Shown: piece after piece, positions 1 to 9,111 of the stretch | Position numbering within the stretch: the first letter of the stretch is position 1 | How the letters are laid out: every line of letters begins with the position of its first letter | DNA from: JAKLDO01 sp035354435 | GTDB lineage: Bacteria; UBP6; UBA1177 | Assembly: GCA_035354435.1 (NCBI GenBank) | Contig: DAOQAY010000046.1 | Location: 1-19,470 of the forward strand | DNA: 19,470 nucleotides | Direction: 5' to 3' | Position numbers and translations under genes: made by a program | The notes under the pieces: model-generated | Told to the model about the DNA's origin: nothing | What the model saw: the letters and a program-made list of their open reading frames with translations, nothing else | Database searches by the model: none

Positions 1-3000
1 TTTCTCTGATATCTCCGTCAACAGGGAAGTAATCAAGGTGTGTATTCGGAAGTCCGGCAAAACGGTATTCGTAATCGTCACATGACAGATAGAACGCTCC
101 GTGATCGGTTGCGAGTTCTCCTGTGTAACATGTTGCATAGTCATATGCTTTCATATTAAGAGCATCGACACCTCTTATCTGTATTCCCTCATCCCAGAAT
201 GCTGACCAGTACGAAGCTATCTCGCCGTTTGCTATAGCAAAATCAAGAACTGATCCTATATTCACATAGGCAAGACGGGCGAAGGTGTCTTTATTCCTGA
301 TGTTTATACCGTTGTCATCACCGACATAAAGCTTGCCGTTGTAAAGCTGGATCTTGTACTGGTAGTTATATGATCCGGTACTGTAAAAAGACCCTATTAC
401 TGAAAGGCTGTCAGGATTTGCAGTACTGAGCTTGTAAAGTCCTTTGCTTGTTGCCGCATACATGATATCACCATCTGCAACCTCAAGATCATAGACGACA
501 CGGCTGTTCGTTGAGAAGGTATATTTAAGTGTCATCGCCGCAGGATCTGATATGTCATATACTTTGATCGAACTGCTTGTGCCGACATAGAGTCTGTCAC
601 CTTTTCCAGCAACGCTGTACACTGTTGAACCTGTTGAGAACTGCTTATACCATGGGTGGGTGAAAGGGATACATGAATCTGAACCCTGAAGTCCACCCTT
701 TAAAATGTCATCGGTTTCATTAAGACAGTAATCGCCAGTTCCTTCATATTCGACCACAGTTACAGGAATAGAAATATTATTAACACTGGCTGCAAGGTCT
801 TCCAGATCTTCGATCGCAGGGTCAATTTCAAATGCCGGATGGGTTGTATTGCCGTCAATTACCGGATTTGCCATTACAAGTTTTCCATCAACAACCTGAG
901 AAATGACTTTTCTGAAATCACCATTAAGCTGAACAGGGATCTGTTCCCATATTTCGTTTTCAGTATCAAATCTCCAGAGATCATTCATTGTGCCATTGTT
1001 TGCATTCTCACCGCCGGTGAGGAATATATATTTCCCGCTTGCTTTCAGGTTGTATATGTTCCTTTGTGCGGGTGCGGTGCCCGTTATTTCAGTAAACACC
1101 GGATTTCCGTTTGTCATCTTGAAAGTTCTTGTCCTGGCTCCTGCTGAATCTTTGCCTATCAGAAAAAGACCGTTGCCAGCCGAAACAAGTTTAACGGTAT
1201 CAAACATATCTTCATTTGTTCCGGTTGCTCCCAAGTCGTGCAATGTATATGTTATTTCGGGAATGTCTTCCGGGTCAACTACATCAACCGGCTGAGAATC
1301 CGTTGATATTTTGAAAAAGTGTTGTCCCGACTGTTCTGTTCTTCCGATAAAATAAAGTCCCGATTCCGCTGAAACAATTGCTTTCACTGCTTGAATTTCT
1401 TCATTCCATCCAGTTATCCTTCCAAGCATTGTCCAATCAGCTCCGCTTTCAGATGTGTTAAGCATAAGCTGATATTCAGAAATTCCGGTTGCCGGATTTT
1501 CAATAGATACAACAGCAACCATTTCCCGTTCAGATATATCTGAAAGAATTTCTGTTTCAGGATGAAATTGGATTCTCTGGGCACTCATTAAATAATTTCC
1601 GTTTTCATCTTTTCCGATAAACCATCGTCCTATACTCTCATATGAAGATGCTTCAGGAAGTCCGTTTTCTCCTATAATATCTTTCAATGGAATATCCCAG
1701 TAACATGAAGGACAGAATTCTATTTCAGGAATCTCAATAACTTCAGGTATTGGAATATTCATTGTTTTTCTGTAATAATTTAACTGCATTGCAGGAATGG
1801 AATACCTCGCAGCTTTTGCGTTCTTATTCTGATTTGTGGCAGGGAAATAGGCGGAATTAATTGAAATATTTTCCCCGGTTCCGGCAATATATGACGGAAT
1901 CTGGCTTACATTCACAGTTCCTGAAACGGGAAGAATGCTCGTCGAAAGCGTATAATACATCGTGTAGGCTTCACTATAGTCTGCTGCTAATCTGAGACTT
2001 TGACATTTAGGTGTTTCGTAATATTCCGGATCATTACAATTGCTTTTCTCATACCAGTCTCTTCTCCAGTTCCAGATCGTTCCGTTCTCACTTCCTGTGA
2101 GTTTGAAAGATGAATTACTGTTGACAATAGGTTTTCTTGCGGAGTCCATATTGGGGTTCGGATCAGTTGTAAAGGCAGACCAGTTACTGAAATTCGTAGC
2201 TACGGAATTATCCGCTACTGAAATACGGCTCTGCCAGCTCAGTATGGAGTTTCTGTCAAAATCATCACTCCCGTGACTGAATCCGTAATTAAAAATGTTG
2301 TTTGAATTGCCGGAAGTTGTACAAAAACCGGGCTGTCCCCATAGAGACTGTTCATTTTCTTCATGTGTAATTGCGCAGTAATGAACTGCAGAATTACAGG
2401 TTGATCCCAAATATAAACTAAAAATGTTAAGATCATTACAAATACCGCTTTCACGACCGCTACCGGCCGGCATTGTAAGGTTCACTTTTGCATACTGGGC
2501 ATATTTTCTTTCTAACATCGGAAAGCTGTCTTTGAATGATGGGGATTGAGCTTTAACATTGGTAATTTTGCTATTTGTGAATCCGTTTCCTCCTGCGGAA
2601 GTGTGGTCACAGGCATCACCAATTCCATCGAGATCGCTGTCGGGTTGCATTTTATAAACAAATTTCCATGTAAATCCGACCATTTTTGTGCCAAGATGAC
2701 CAAGGTTGTTAGCAATAGCGCCCGTTTCACCCGAAATAAGCTCACTGTTAAGATCATAATCCTTTTCTGGATTGTTGTTCCCAATACAGTTATCACAAAT
2801 ATCGCCTATTCCGTCACCATCTCTATCTGCCTGATCTGTGTTTAAAATATGAGGACAGTTGTCAAAAGAATCCCTTATGCCGTCATCATCGCTGTCAGAT
2901 TCATCATAGAATGTGTCGATGCCGAATGATGGGTCTCCGTAAATGTTATAAGCAAAGGCATTTGTGTATCCTGGCCATACATCAGGCAAAGCATTGTACC

Positions 3001-4987
3001 ATGAGAATCCTATAGAGTTTTTATTTATTATAAGCTCCTCAAAATATTCTGTAGCCGTATCGTTTACTCCTGTATTTGAAATTCTGGTATATGCAATGGT
3101 AGTTATAGCTCCCGTTAATATAAATGTGTATGCTAAATTGTATTCTCTCTCAACAGTATTTGTTAATGCATCTGTATCAGGCCATGCATTATTGCAGCTT
3201 GCCTGAAATCCAATCATTAAATTCCTTTCTCTATCATTGAAATTTTGTTTTGCATTTGATATATCAAGAACATAACCTGCATTAATTCTTCCTCCATGAG
3301 TATGCCAGAAGAAAATCCCAGGGTTATGATTTATAACGATATCTCTTACTGAATCCATTGTACAATCCTGATCGGTATGATTAAATAACAGATCAAAAGA
3401 AGTTTCATCTTCAGGAGCCTGCTGTATACATGAACAGTATTCTCCATCATCATCTTGTTGTATGTCTCCTTTGCATGTTCTGGAATTCGGAATGTCATAA
3501 TCACCATTGCACCACTTTTCAAGATCCTTTCTTTTTTTTACTTCATAAGGGGTGTTGTTATAAACACGATAGTACCATGGTTCAATGTTGTTGTTACGAT
3601 TAGCTGTATAACCGTGGTTTGTTAAAACTTTTGTTACAACATTTTCACCTGCACCATGACCTGACCAATCGCCTCCCAACATCGGCATGGCAAGAAAAAT
3701 ATTTTTTCTGTATTCAGCGCTGTCTTTAACGGTGTTTTCATACACTATGGCTCTTCTAAATAATGAATCTAAGTTGTCAAAATTCTCATTGTAAAAAGGA
3801 AATCTGCCAACTAAGAGTTCAGCATATTTATCAACGGTTGTTGTATCATCGGTTCCTTCTGGACCGTTTGATCCGACACCGTAATTGCCATCTTTATTTG
3901 AATCCCAGTCAGATGTAAGTTCAGCATAGTAATAATCTGTCGGATAAAATCTACGAATATCCATTTCATCTATTCCGTAATTATCTGTATTATCAGTATA
4001 TCTGTAAAGCCAGGTTTTTTTCATCGGAACATCTCCGGATTCAGGATCAGGATTTCCTACGAGTAAAAGATACTCTATGGGTAGGATAAGGTAGTTGTCA
4101 TGTAACCATTTTCGGATATTCTCAGCAGCGACATCTCCAGTTCCGCCACCCCAGCCGTTATAATTTATAATAATACCATCTCCTCTCATTTTATTTTCAG
4201 TTACTACAAGGACATTAAATCCTCGCTCTGTTTTAGACCGTATAAAACGCATAATACCTTTTGAGTTTTCATAAATATGATTCGTAGTCAATATAACATA
4301 ATTTTCAGGTGAAACATCTCTTAAAATTGTGTAGGGAACAAAAGTATTATCTTCATTTGTTAAAGAAATATCACCCAAGTTCACAGCCTTTGATAATGTA
4401 TCAAAAAGCATTTTCTTCCCTAATTTTGAAACAGGAATTTCAACTAAAGTGCCGTTTGAAGAGGTATATTCCAATGTGAGTGTAGCTGACGCAATTTTTC
4501 TCAGCTTTTTTGTAATAGGATTGTATCTGTAAGGATATATTTCAACTGTTGCAATATTTACGGTTCTTTGTTTGCCAATAAAAAGCTCTCCTTTATAATC
4601 CGAAGGATAAAAACTGTCTGATGAATATATTTCTATGTTTTTACCATCAATTATTATTGCCCCTACCGGATAGCTCTCTCCATTCATCGGATCTGGTATT
4701 ATTGGTTCTACATTCCATTCACCTGAAAGTTCAGTTTCGTTTAAATCAGAAAAAGATGCTTTAACCGTAGATATGTCAATTCCATCAGGCAAAACAAAAG
4801 TGGCCAGATAAGGTCTTGGAATAGCAGGGTTCCCCGGCAGTTCTCTCATTAAAAATGCATCAAATTCAGCAAAACCACCTTCTCTAGAAACAGACACTTC
4901 TTTCAGTGGCAGACTTACATCAAAACTACCTGCATAAAGTAAATCAAACAAAAAAAGAATAAAAGAAACAATACATAACCTTTTCAT
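1..4987 (-). CDS. Secreted gingipain-like (C25 family) cysteine protease, 3' end outside the window
   Basis: One uninterrupted minus-strand frame runs from the ATG at 4987 to the window edge (1662 codons, no stop), so the C-terminus is missing here. I read a hydrophobic signal peptide (residues 1 to about 19, ending LLYA). Next comes a beta-rich region typical of the C25 propeptide (about 20-190), then the catalytic region. The clan CD His-Gly pair is H564-G565 in FFWHTHGG. The nucleophile is C598 in FQASCNN, 34 residues later, close to the spacing in RgpB. A GDPS motif (684-687) marks the usual end of the C25 catalytic domain. Asp-rich thrombospondin type-3 repeats follow (about 695-735 and 781-794), then a long linker, a Kelch-like stretch (about 1313-1350) and LVIVD-like beta-propeller repeats from about 1450. 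It probably cleaves proteins outside the cell or on its surface. Substrate specificity and the sorting signal cannot be read. The gene has its own promoter, separate from the hydrogenase operon. Confidence 0.9.
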   Translation of the reverse strand, partial: MKRLCIVSFILFLFDLLYAGSFDVSLPLKEVSVSREGGFAEFDAFLMRELPGNPAIPRPYLATFVLPDGIDISTVKASFSDLNETELSGEWNVEPIIPDPMNGESYPVGAIIIDGKNIEIYSSDSFYPSDYKGELFIGKQRTVNIATVEIYPYRYNPITKKLRKIASATLTLEYTSSNGTLVEIPVSKLGKKMLFDTLSKAVNLGDISLTNEDNTFVPYTILRDVSPENYVILTTNHIYENSKGIMRFIRSKTERGFNVLVVTENKMRGDGIIINYNGWGGGTGDVAAENIRKWLHDNYLILPIEYLLLVGNPDPESGDVPMKKTWLYRYTDNTDNYGIDEMDIRRFYPTDYYYAELTSDWDSNKDGNYGVGSNGPEGTDDTTTVDKYAELLVGRFPFYNENFDNLDSLFRRAIVYENTVKDSAEYRKNIFLAMPMLGGDWSGHGAGENVVTKVLTNHGYTANRNNNIEPWYYRVYNNTPYEVKKRKDLEKWCNGDYDIPNSRTCKGDIQQDDDGEYCSCIQQAPEDETSFDLLFNHTDQDCTMDSVRDIVINHNPGIFFWHTHGGRINAGYVLDISNAKQNFNDRERNLMIGFQASCNNAWPDTDALTNTVEREYNLAYTFILTGAITTIAYTRISNTGVNDTATEYFEELIINKNSIGFSWYNALPDVWPGYTNAFAYNIYGDPSFGIDTFYDESDSDDDGIRDSFDNCPHILNTDQADRDGDGIGDICDNCIGNNNPEKDYDLNSELISGETGAIANNLGHLGTKMVGFTWKFVYKMQPDSDLDGIGDACDHTSAGGNGFTNSKITNVKAQSPSFKDSFPMLERKYAQYAKVNLTMPAGSGRESGICNDLNIFSLYLGSTCNSAVHYCAITHEENEQSLWGQPGFCTTSGNSNNIFNYGFSHGSDDFDRNSILSWQSRISVADNSVATNFSNWSAFTTDPNPNMDSARKPIVNSNSSFKLTGSENGTIWNWRRDWYEKSNCNDPEYYETPKCQSLRLAADYSEAYTMYYTLSTSILPVSGTVNVSQIPSYIAGTGENISINSAYFPATNQNKNAKAARYSIPAMQLNYYRKTMNIPIPEVIEIPEIEFCPSCYWDIPLKDIIGENGLPEASSYESIGRWFIGKDENGNYLMSAQRIQFHPETEILSDISEREMVAVVSIENPATGISEYQLMLNTSESGADWTMLGRITGWNEEIQAVKAIVSAESGLYFIGRTEQSGQHFFKISTDSQPVDVVDPEDIPEITYTLHDLGATGTNEDMFDTVKLVSAGNGLFLIGKDSAGARTRTFKMTNGNPVFTEITGTAPAQRNIYNLKASGKYIFLTGGENANNGTMNDLWRFDTENEIWEQIPVQLNGDFRKVISQVVDGKLVMANPVIDGNTTHPAFEIDPAIEDLEDLAASVNNISIPVTVVEYEGTGDYCLNETDDILKGGLQGSDSCIPFTHPWYKQFSTGSTVYSVAGKGDRLYVGTSSSIKVYDISDPAAMTLKYTFSTNSRVVYDLEVADGDIMYAATSKGLYKLSTANPDSLSVIGSFYSTGSYNYQYKIQLYNGKLYVGDDNGINIRNKDTFARLAYVNIGSVLDFAIANGEIASYWSAFWDEGIQIRGVDALNMKAYDYATCYTGELATDHGAFYLSCDDYEYRFAGLPNTHLDYFPVDGDIRE

Positions 4988-5091
4988 TTCTCATCTCATA
5001 AAAATGGATAATATCTATATGCCGAATCCAATAAACGCAAAAATCAATATTTTCCCTGAAAAGTATTTATATTTAGCTGAAACACAGATGA

Positions 5092-5120
5092 AATTTATCA
5101 AAGTTATTGAGGGCTGTCAA
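5092..5120 (-). promoter_or_regulatory. Sigma-70-type promoter for the C25 protease gene
   Basis: On the minus strand, a perfect TTGACA (5120-5115) is followed after exactly 17 bases by TAAATT (5097-5092), a 4 of 6 match to the -10 consensus. Transcription would start near 5085, about 100 bases upstream of the protease ATG. Placement and orientation fit; this is a sequence match only. Confidence 0.5.
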
Positions 5121-5329
5121 GTATATATTTTATACCGAATTGTACTATTGTTTCATATATTATTTATCAATCAACAAGAAAACAAGGTGCTGAATTTCCT
5201 TTTATATTCAAGCTGTAGCAGCATTTAAACATTTTATCCCTTGACATGACAACGGAAAGCAGCATGGTTAAAGCAATTTGATAAAGGATGTATCACTTTG
5301 GGTAGTTAGTTTACGGCATTCCGGATTGT

Positions 5330-5356
5330 AAAAAAAGGGAGCCGTTTCCGACTCCC
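5330..5356 (-). terminator. Rho-independent terminator of the hydrogenase operon
   Basis: A hairpin occupies 5337-5356: GGGAG pairs with CTCCC, extended by two inner pairs across one mismatch around a 4-base loop. On the minus strand it is followed directly by seven T residues (5336-5330). It sits about 25 bases after the hydA stop codon, so it most likely ends the hydC-hydB-hydA transcript. Confidence 0.8.
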
Positions 5357-5381
5357 TGAAAAATCAGCAATTACATCTCTT

Positions 5382-7169
5382 TTACTTAATGAGATGTGCT
5401 TTTGAGAAATAATGTGTATGAAGAAGATGATGTGCCTTGTGGCTGTTCGGTTTCTCAAGGAAATCCTTGTAAATCTGTGCAACAGCCGGGCTTTCATGTG
5501 ACTTTCTGAGTTCTCTGCTTTCATCTTCTCTATAAATTGATGCAGCTCTTTTTGCTTTAATCGCCCATGATGTCGGTTTTGCCTGACCGCCGCCGCCGAT
5601 GCAGCCGCCGGGACAGCACATAACTTCAACAAAATGATAGCTCTTTTCGCCAGCTTTGATCGCATCAAGAAGCTTTCTTGCATTTCCGGTCGAGTTGACA
5701 ACTGCAACTTTAACTGTCACGCCTTTAAGCCACTCGAAACCGGGGGCTGTCTTTTCGATCGTGATGTCTGCTTCTTTAATTCCGACAAGTCCGCGGACCG
5801 GAGTGAAATTAAGAAGAGCTGGAAGTGCATCGCCGGTGATGATCTCATAAACTGTACGGAGAGCCGCTTCCATAACGCCGCCTGTATTTGCAAAAATATC
5901 AGCCGCACCCGTTGAAATACCCATAGGATCATCAGGTTTGATTTCCGGTAATGTAGCAAAATCAATATTTGCAGTCTTGATCATTTTTGCAAATTCTCTT
6001 GTTGTGAGAACTATATCGACATCTTTGTGTCCGCTTGCATTCATTTCAGGTCTGTCACACTCAAATTTCTTTGCTGTGCAGGGCATTATTGAAACAACAC
6101 GGATTTTTGAAGGATCGATACCTGCTTTTTCAGCATAGTAGGTCTTTGCAAGAGGTCCGAACATCTGCTGAGGAGATTTGCAGGTCGAAAGATTCGGAAG
6201 GAATTCAGGATAATATGTTTCAATGAAGTTGATCCAGCCCGGTGAACATGATGTGAACATCGGGAAGGCAACATCGGTTGCGCCATCTTTGATAGCTCTT
6301 GTAACTCTGCCGAGAAATTCCGTTCCTTCTTCAAGGATCGTGAGATCAGCTGTGAAATTTGTATCCATAGCTTTATCAAAACCGAGCTTTTTGATTGCTG
6401 CAAACATTTTCGGTGCGCTGAGATAACCTTTTTCAAGACCGCACGCTTCACCGATACCTGCACGAATTGCAGGAGCAGTCTGAACAACAGTATGGACTTC
6501 AGGATCGTCAATAAAAGCCCATGCCTTTTCTGTGTCATCTCTTTCAGTAAGAGCACCGACCGGACAAACATTTATGCACTGACCGCAGGAAATACAGGCA
6601 GTTTCTGCAAGCGGTTTTTCCATTGTGGTCATAGCCATCTTTTCGTATCCGCGACCAGCCCATTCAAGAGCATTGACAGTCTGGATCTCGTTACACATTC
6701 TGATACATCTTCCGCAGTTTACACATTTGGAAGGATCTCTCTGAACGATGTTTGAATGATCCATAGGATGTTCGAAATCAGGCTGGATCTCAAAACGGAT
6801 CTCTTTCAGATTCATTTTATCTGTAAGCTTCTGAAGCTCGCAGTTCATATTGCTGTCGCATCTTAGACAGTCTGTGTTGTGACGGCTTGCAATAAGCTCA
6901 ACTATCATCTTGCGGGCTTTTCTAAGCTCGGCAGTGTTTGTCTTCACTTTTATTCCGTCCCATACTTTAAATGCGCATGAAGGCTGGAAAGTCGGCATTC
7001 CTTCGATCTCGACGATACAGACTCTGCAGTTTCCTGAATTTCTCAAATCGGGATGATAGCACAGAGTAGGAATATCCACTCCTGCCAGCTGTGCTGCCTG
7101 AAGCACTGTGAAATCAGCGGGAACATTTACGAGTATCCCGTCGATAGTTACTTTTACTTTATCTGACAT
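5382..7169 (-). CDS. hydA: NAD(H)-linked [FeFe] hydrogenase, catalytic subunit
   Basis: This 595-residue protein of the HydA/HndD type reduces protons to H2 (or the reverse) at the H-cluster. Cofactor ligands are visible in order: an N-terminal [2Fe-2S] ferredoxin domain (C37, C48, C51, C65), the His-Cys [4Fe-4S] site (H97, C101, C104, C110) and two [4Fe-4S] clusters (C149, C152, C155, C159 and C192, C195, C198, C202). The H-domain follows: L1 TSCSPGW (306-312), L2 MPCTAKKFE (362-370) and L3 with VMCCPGGC (516-523). L1 has Cys-Ser where the textbook motif has Cys-Cys, and L3 has Cys in place of the usual Ala. The tail with LLHTHY is typical of HndD-like subunits, and the C-terminal [2Fe-2S] domain of Thermotoga HydA is absent. 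It is the last gene of hydC-hydB-hydA, 19 bases after hydB. GGAG lies 7 bases before the ATG. Confidence 0.95.
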   Translation of the reverse strand: MSDKVKVTIDGILVNVPADFTVLQAAQLAGVDIPTLCYHPDLRNSGNCRVCIVEIEGMPTFQPSCAFKVWDGIKVKTNTAELRKARKMIVELIASRHNTDCLRCDSNMNCELQKLTDKMNLKEIRFEIQPDFEHPMDHSNIVQRDPSKCVNCGRCIRMCNEIQTVNALEWAGRGYEKMAMTTMEKPLAETACISCGQCINVCPVGALTERDDTEKAWAFIDDPEVHTVVQTAPAIRAGIGEACGLEKGYLSAPKMFAAIKKLGFDKAMDTNFTADLTILEEGTEFLGRVTRAIKDGATDVAFPMFTSCSPGWINFIETYYPEFLPNLSTCKSPQQMFGPLAKTYYAEKAGIDPSKIRVVSIMPCTAKKFECDRPEMNASGHKDVDIVLTTREFAKMIKTANIDFATLPEIKPDDPMGISTGAADIFANTGGVMEAALRTVYEIITGDALPALLNFTPVRGLVGIKEADITIEKTAPGFEWLKGVTVKVAVVNSTGNARKLLDAIKAGEKSYHFVEVMCCPGGCIGGGGQAKPTSWAIKAKRAASIYREDESRELRKSHESPAVAQIYKDFLEKPNSHKAHHLLHTHYFSKAHLIK

Positions 7170-7188
7170 TTTTTACTCCATTACTTGT

Positions 7189-8445
7189 TCAGTTAGCTAA
7201 AATTTCACTTTTGTAATGTTCAATTGCATCAAGAACAGGATTGATACAAGCCTGTCCAAGACCGCAAATAGGACTCTTCTTCATAACAAGACACAAATCT
7301 TTGAGAAGCTCAAGATCGCTTACTGTGCCTTCGCCGTAAGCAAATTTTTCAAGAATTTCTCTTACTCTGTGTGTTCCTTCTCTGCATGGAGTACATTTGC
7401 CGCAGCTTTCATGTTCAAAGAATTCTGCAACAGTCAGAATATGGTCAACAACATTCCTTGAATCGTTGCATACAAAAATCGATCCTGTGCCGTAACTTAC
7501 TTTGAATTCGCAGCATCTTTCATATGTCCAGACTTTGCCGAGCATATCAGGAGTGAAAATATTTCCCGAACTTCCGCCGATCTGTGCGAATTTGATCTCG
7601 CCGTCTTTAACACCTTTTCCGAATTTTTCAATTACTTCGGTAAAAGAAATGTTAAGCGGAGTTTCAACAATGCCTGGCTCATTGATATCGCCTGAAAGCA
7701 TGAAAAGCTTTGTTCCTGGACTGCATGATGCGCCTATGTTTCTGAACCATTCAGCACCTTTTTCAAGAATGTGAGGAATATTCACAAGTGTTTCAACATT
7801 ATTAACTATCGTGGGCTTCTGGAAAAGTCCTTCTACCGGAGGATATGGAGGTTTAAGTCTCGGTTCTCCTCTTTTTCCTTCGATTGAGTCAATAAGAGCT
7901 GTTTCTTCACCGCAGACATAAGCACCGCCGCCTTCAGCAACACTGAGATCAAATGAGAAATCTGATCCGAGGATCTTATTTCCGAGATATCCTTTTTCTA
8001 CAGCCTGTGCAATTGCAGTTCTGAGTGTCTTTATTGATTCTCTGTATTCGCCGCGGACATAGATAAAACCTTTTGAAGCGCCGATTGCATAAGCAGCAAT
8101 AATCATACCTTCGATAAGTTGCTGAGGATCGCCTTCCATAAGAATTCTGTCTTTTATTGTGCCGGGTTCGCCTTCATCAGCATTACAGATCAAATACTTC
8201 TGATCAGCTTTTGCGTTATAAGTGAACAACCATTTTCTGCCGGTCGGGAAATTAGCACCGCCTCTGCCGCGAAGACCTGAGTCACTGACTGTGTCAATGA
8301 TCTCTTTTCTGTCCATTTTAAGCGCTTTTGCAAGAGATTTGTATCCGCCCTTTGCAACATATTCTCCGATCTTCAACGGATCAATAATACCGATATTCTT
8401 GAGAAGAACATTTTCGGTTGAAAGTATCTTTGTATTATATTTCAT
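7189..8445 (-). CDS. hydB: NADH-binding flavoprotein subunit of [FeFe] hydrogenase (NuoF-like, short form)
   Basis: This 418-residue protein is the NuoF/HydB/HndC-type subunit that passes electrons between NAD(H) and the hydrogenase through FMN and a [4Fe-4S] cluster. Visible motifs are the glycine-rich GLRGRGGANFPTGRKW (58-73), DEGEPGT (90-96), the nucleotide-site stretch GGGAYVCGEETALI (172-185), and the cluster ligands C348, C351, C354 (CGKCTPC) and C394. The length matches plain NuoF. The extra N-terminal thioredoxin-like [2Fe-2S] domain and the C-terminal two-cluster ferredoxin domain of Thermotoga-type HydB (roughly 600 residues) are absent. This bears on whether the enzyme uses ferredoxin at all. 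The gene lies 9 bases after hydC with an AGGGGGA ribosome site. I infer it forms a HydABC complex with its neighbours in the cytoplasm. Confidence 0.93.
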   Translation of the reverse strand: MKYNTKILSTENVLLKNIGIIDPLKIGEYVAKGGYKSLAKALKMDRKEIIDTVSDSGLRGRGGANFPTGRKWLFTYNAKADQKYLICNADEGEPGTIKDRILMEGDPQQLIEGMIIAAYAIGASKGFIYVRGEYRESIKTLRTAIAQAVEKGYLGNKILGSDFSFDLSVAEGGGAYVCGEETALIDSIEGKRGEPRLKPPYPPVEGLFQKPTIVNNVETLVNIPHILEKGAEWFRNIGASCSPGTKLFMLSGDINEPGIVETPLNISFTEVIEKFGKGVKDGEIKFAQIGGSSGNIFTPDMLGKVWTYERCCEFKVSYGTGSIFVCNDSRNVVDHILTVAEFFEHESCGKCTPCREGTHRVREILEKFAYGEGTVSDLELLKDLCLVMKKSPICGLGQACINPVLDAIEHYKSEILAN

Positions 8446-8454
8446 TGTTTCCCC

Positions 8455-8916
8455 CTATCTGTACTTTTTCAGGATTGAGTTCAGTGACTCGGGAGTCACA
8501 TTGCCGTAGACCTCATCATCGATCATGATAGCGGGAGCTGCAGTACAGGTTCCGATGCATGCTGTTTCTTCAAGTGTGAATTTTCCGTCTTCAGTTGTGT
8601 CGCCGATTTCAACATCAAGCTCTTTCATAAGAAGTTCAGCAACGACAAGAGAACCCTTAACAGCGCAGGGACCGTCTTTGCAGAATCTTATAATGTGCTT
8701 TCCTCTGGGTTCAGTGGAAAACATAGTGTAAAAGGAAACGAAACCGTAAACTTTGTTCAACGGCATCTTGGCAAGTTTCGAAACTTCTTTCAAAGCTTCT
8801 TCAGGAAGCCAGTTTCCACAGGCTTTCTGCACTTCATGCATAAGGGGCATGAAGTTCCCCTTTTCAGGAGAATAATCCGCAAAAATCTCACGGATTTTTT
8901 CAAGGTTAACGCTCAT
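8455..8916 (-). CDS. hydC: [2Fe-2S] thioredoxin-like subunit of [FeFe] hydrogenase (NuoE-like)
   Basis: This 153-residue NuoE/HydC/HndA-type protein has the usual length of the family. Its single [2Fe-2S] cluster would be held by C79 and C84 (FCKDGPC) and C120 and C124 (CIGTC), the standard four-Cys pattern. The N-terminal helical part (about 1-60) and the KVYGFVSFY stretch are typical of the family. It would relay electrons between the flavoprotein HydB and HydA. It is the first gene of the operon. A strong GGAGGAG ribosome site precedes the ATG by three bases, and a near-consensus promoter lies about 75-100 bases upstream. Confidence 0.93.
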   Translation of the reverse strand: MSVNLEKIREIFADYSPEKGNFMPLMHEVQKACGNWLPEEALKEVSKLAKMPLNKVYGFVSFYTMFSTEPRGKHIIRFCKDGPCAVKGSLVVAELLMKELDVEIGDTTEDGKFTLEETACIGTCTAAPAIMIDDEVYGNVTPESLNSILKKYR

Positions 8917-8988
8917 TTACTCCTCCAAATTGTTACTGGTAGTATCAAATCATCCTTGTAATGAAATGGTGAACTAACGCTCAAAGAG

Positions 8989-9017
8989 TTTATAGTAAAA
9001 AAAAATGAATGTTTCAA
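8989..9017 (-). promoter_or_regulatory. Sigma-70-type promoter of the hydrogenase operon
   Basis: On the minus strand, TTGAAA (9017-9012) and TATAAA (8994-8989) are separated by exactly 17 bases; the spacer contains a run of nine T. The inferred start near 8982 gives a leader of about 65 bases before hydC. Both hexamers are close to consensus. The 195-base gap from 8917 to 9111 shows no convincing terminator for the upstream dehydrogenase operon, so read-through into hydC is possible. Confidence 0.6.
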
Positions 9018-9111
9018 TTATTTTCAGGCTTTTTTTTAATGTATTAGTCCTTGTTTGGCAAGTATTTGTTTTTATTACTTCTTTAAAGCTATTTCGGACA
9101 ACACTGTCGCA

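Larger units (their letters stand above)
4988..5381. other. Intergenic region between the protease gene and the hydrogenase operon
   Basis: This 394-base AT-rich gap holds the terminator of the hydrogenase operon (5330-5356) and a promoter for the protease gene (5092-5120), leaving a 5' leader of roughly 100 bases before the protease ATG. The ribosome site is weak: only GATGAG a few bases before the ATG. A plus-strand open frame of 74 codons at 5004-5228 covers the promoter and has no recognisable protein features, so I do not count it as a gene. I see nothing else in the stretch from 5121 to 5329. Confidence 0.6.

Noticed and set aside
839..3206. Several short open frames on both strands (for example 839-1147, 2239-2454, 2512-2796)
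   Set aside because: They lie inside the long minus-strand protease frame, which has a signal peptide and catalytic motifs; the short frames show no protein-family features.
5004..5228. 74-codon plus-strand open frame between genes
   Set aside because: It is AT-rich, opposite to all other genes, covers the protease promoter, lacks a clear ribosome site and has no recognisable motif.
5306..6571. Minus-strand frames of 133 and 161 codons within hydA
   Set aside because: They are out-of-frame shadows of hydA, which has all cofactor motifs.
8997..9005. Run of nine T on the minus strand as a terminator of the dehydrogenase operon
   Set aside because: No stable GC-containing hairpin precedes it, and it lies in the spacer of a good promoter.
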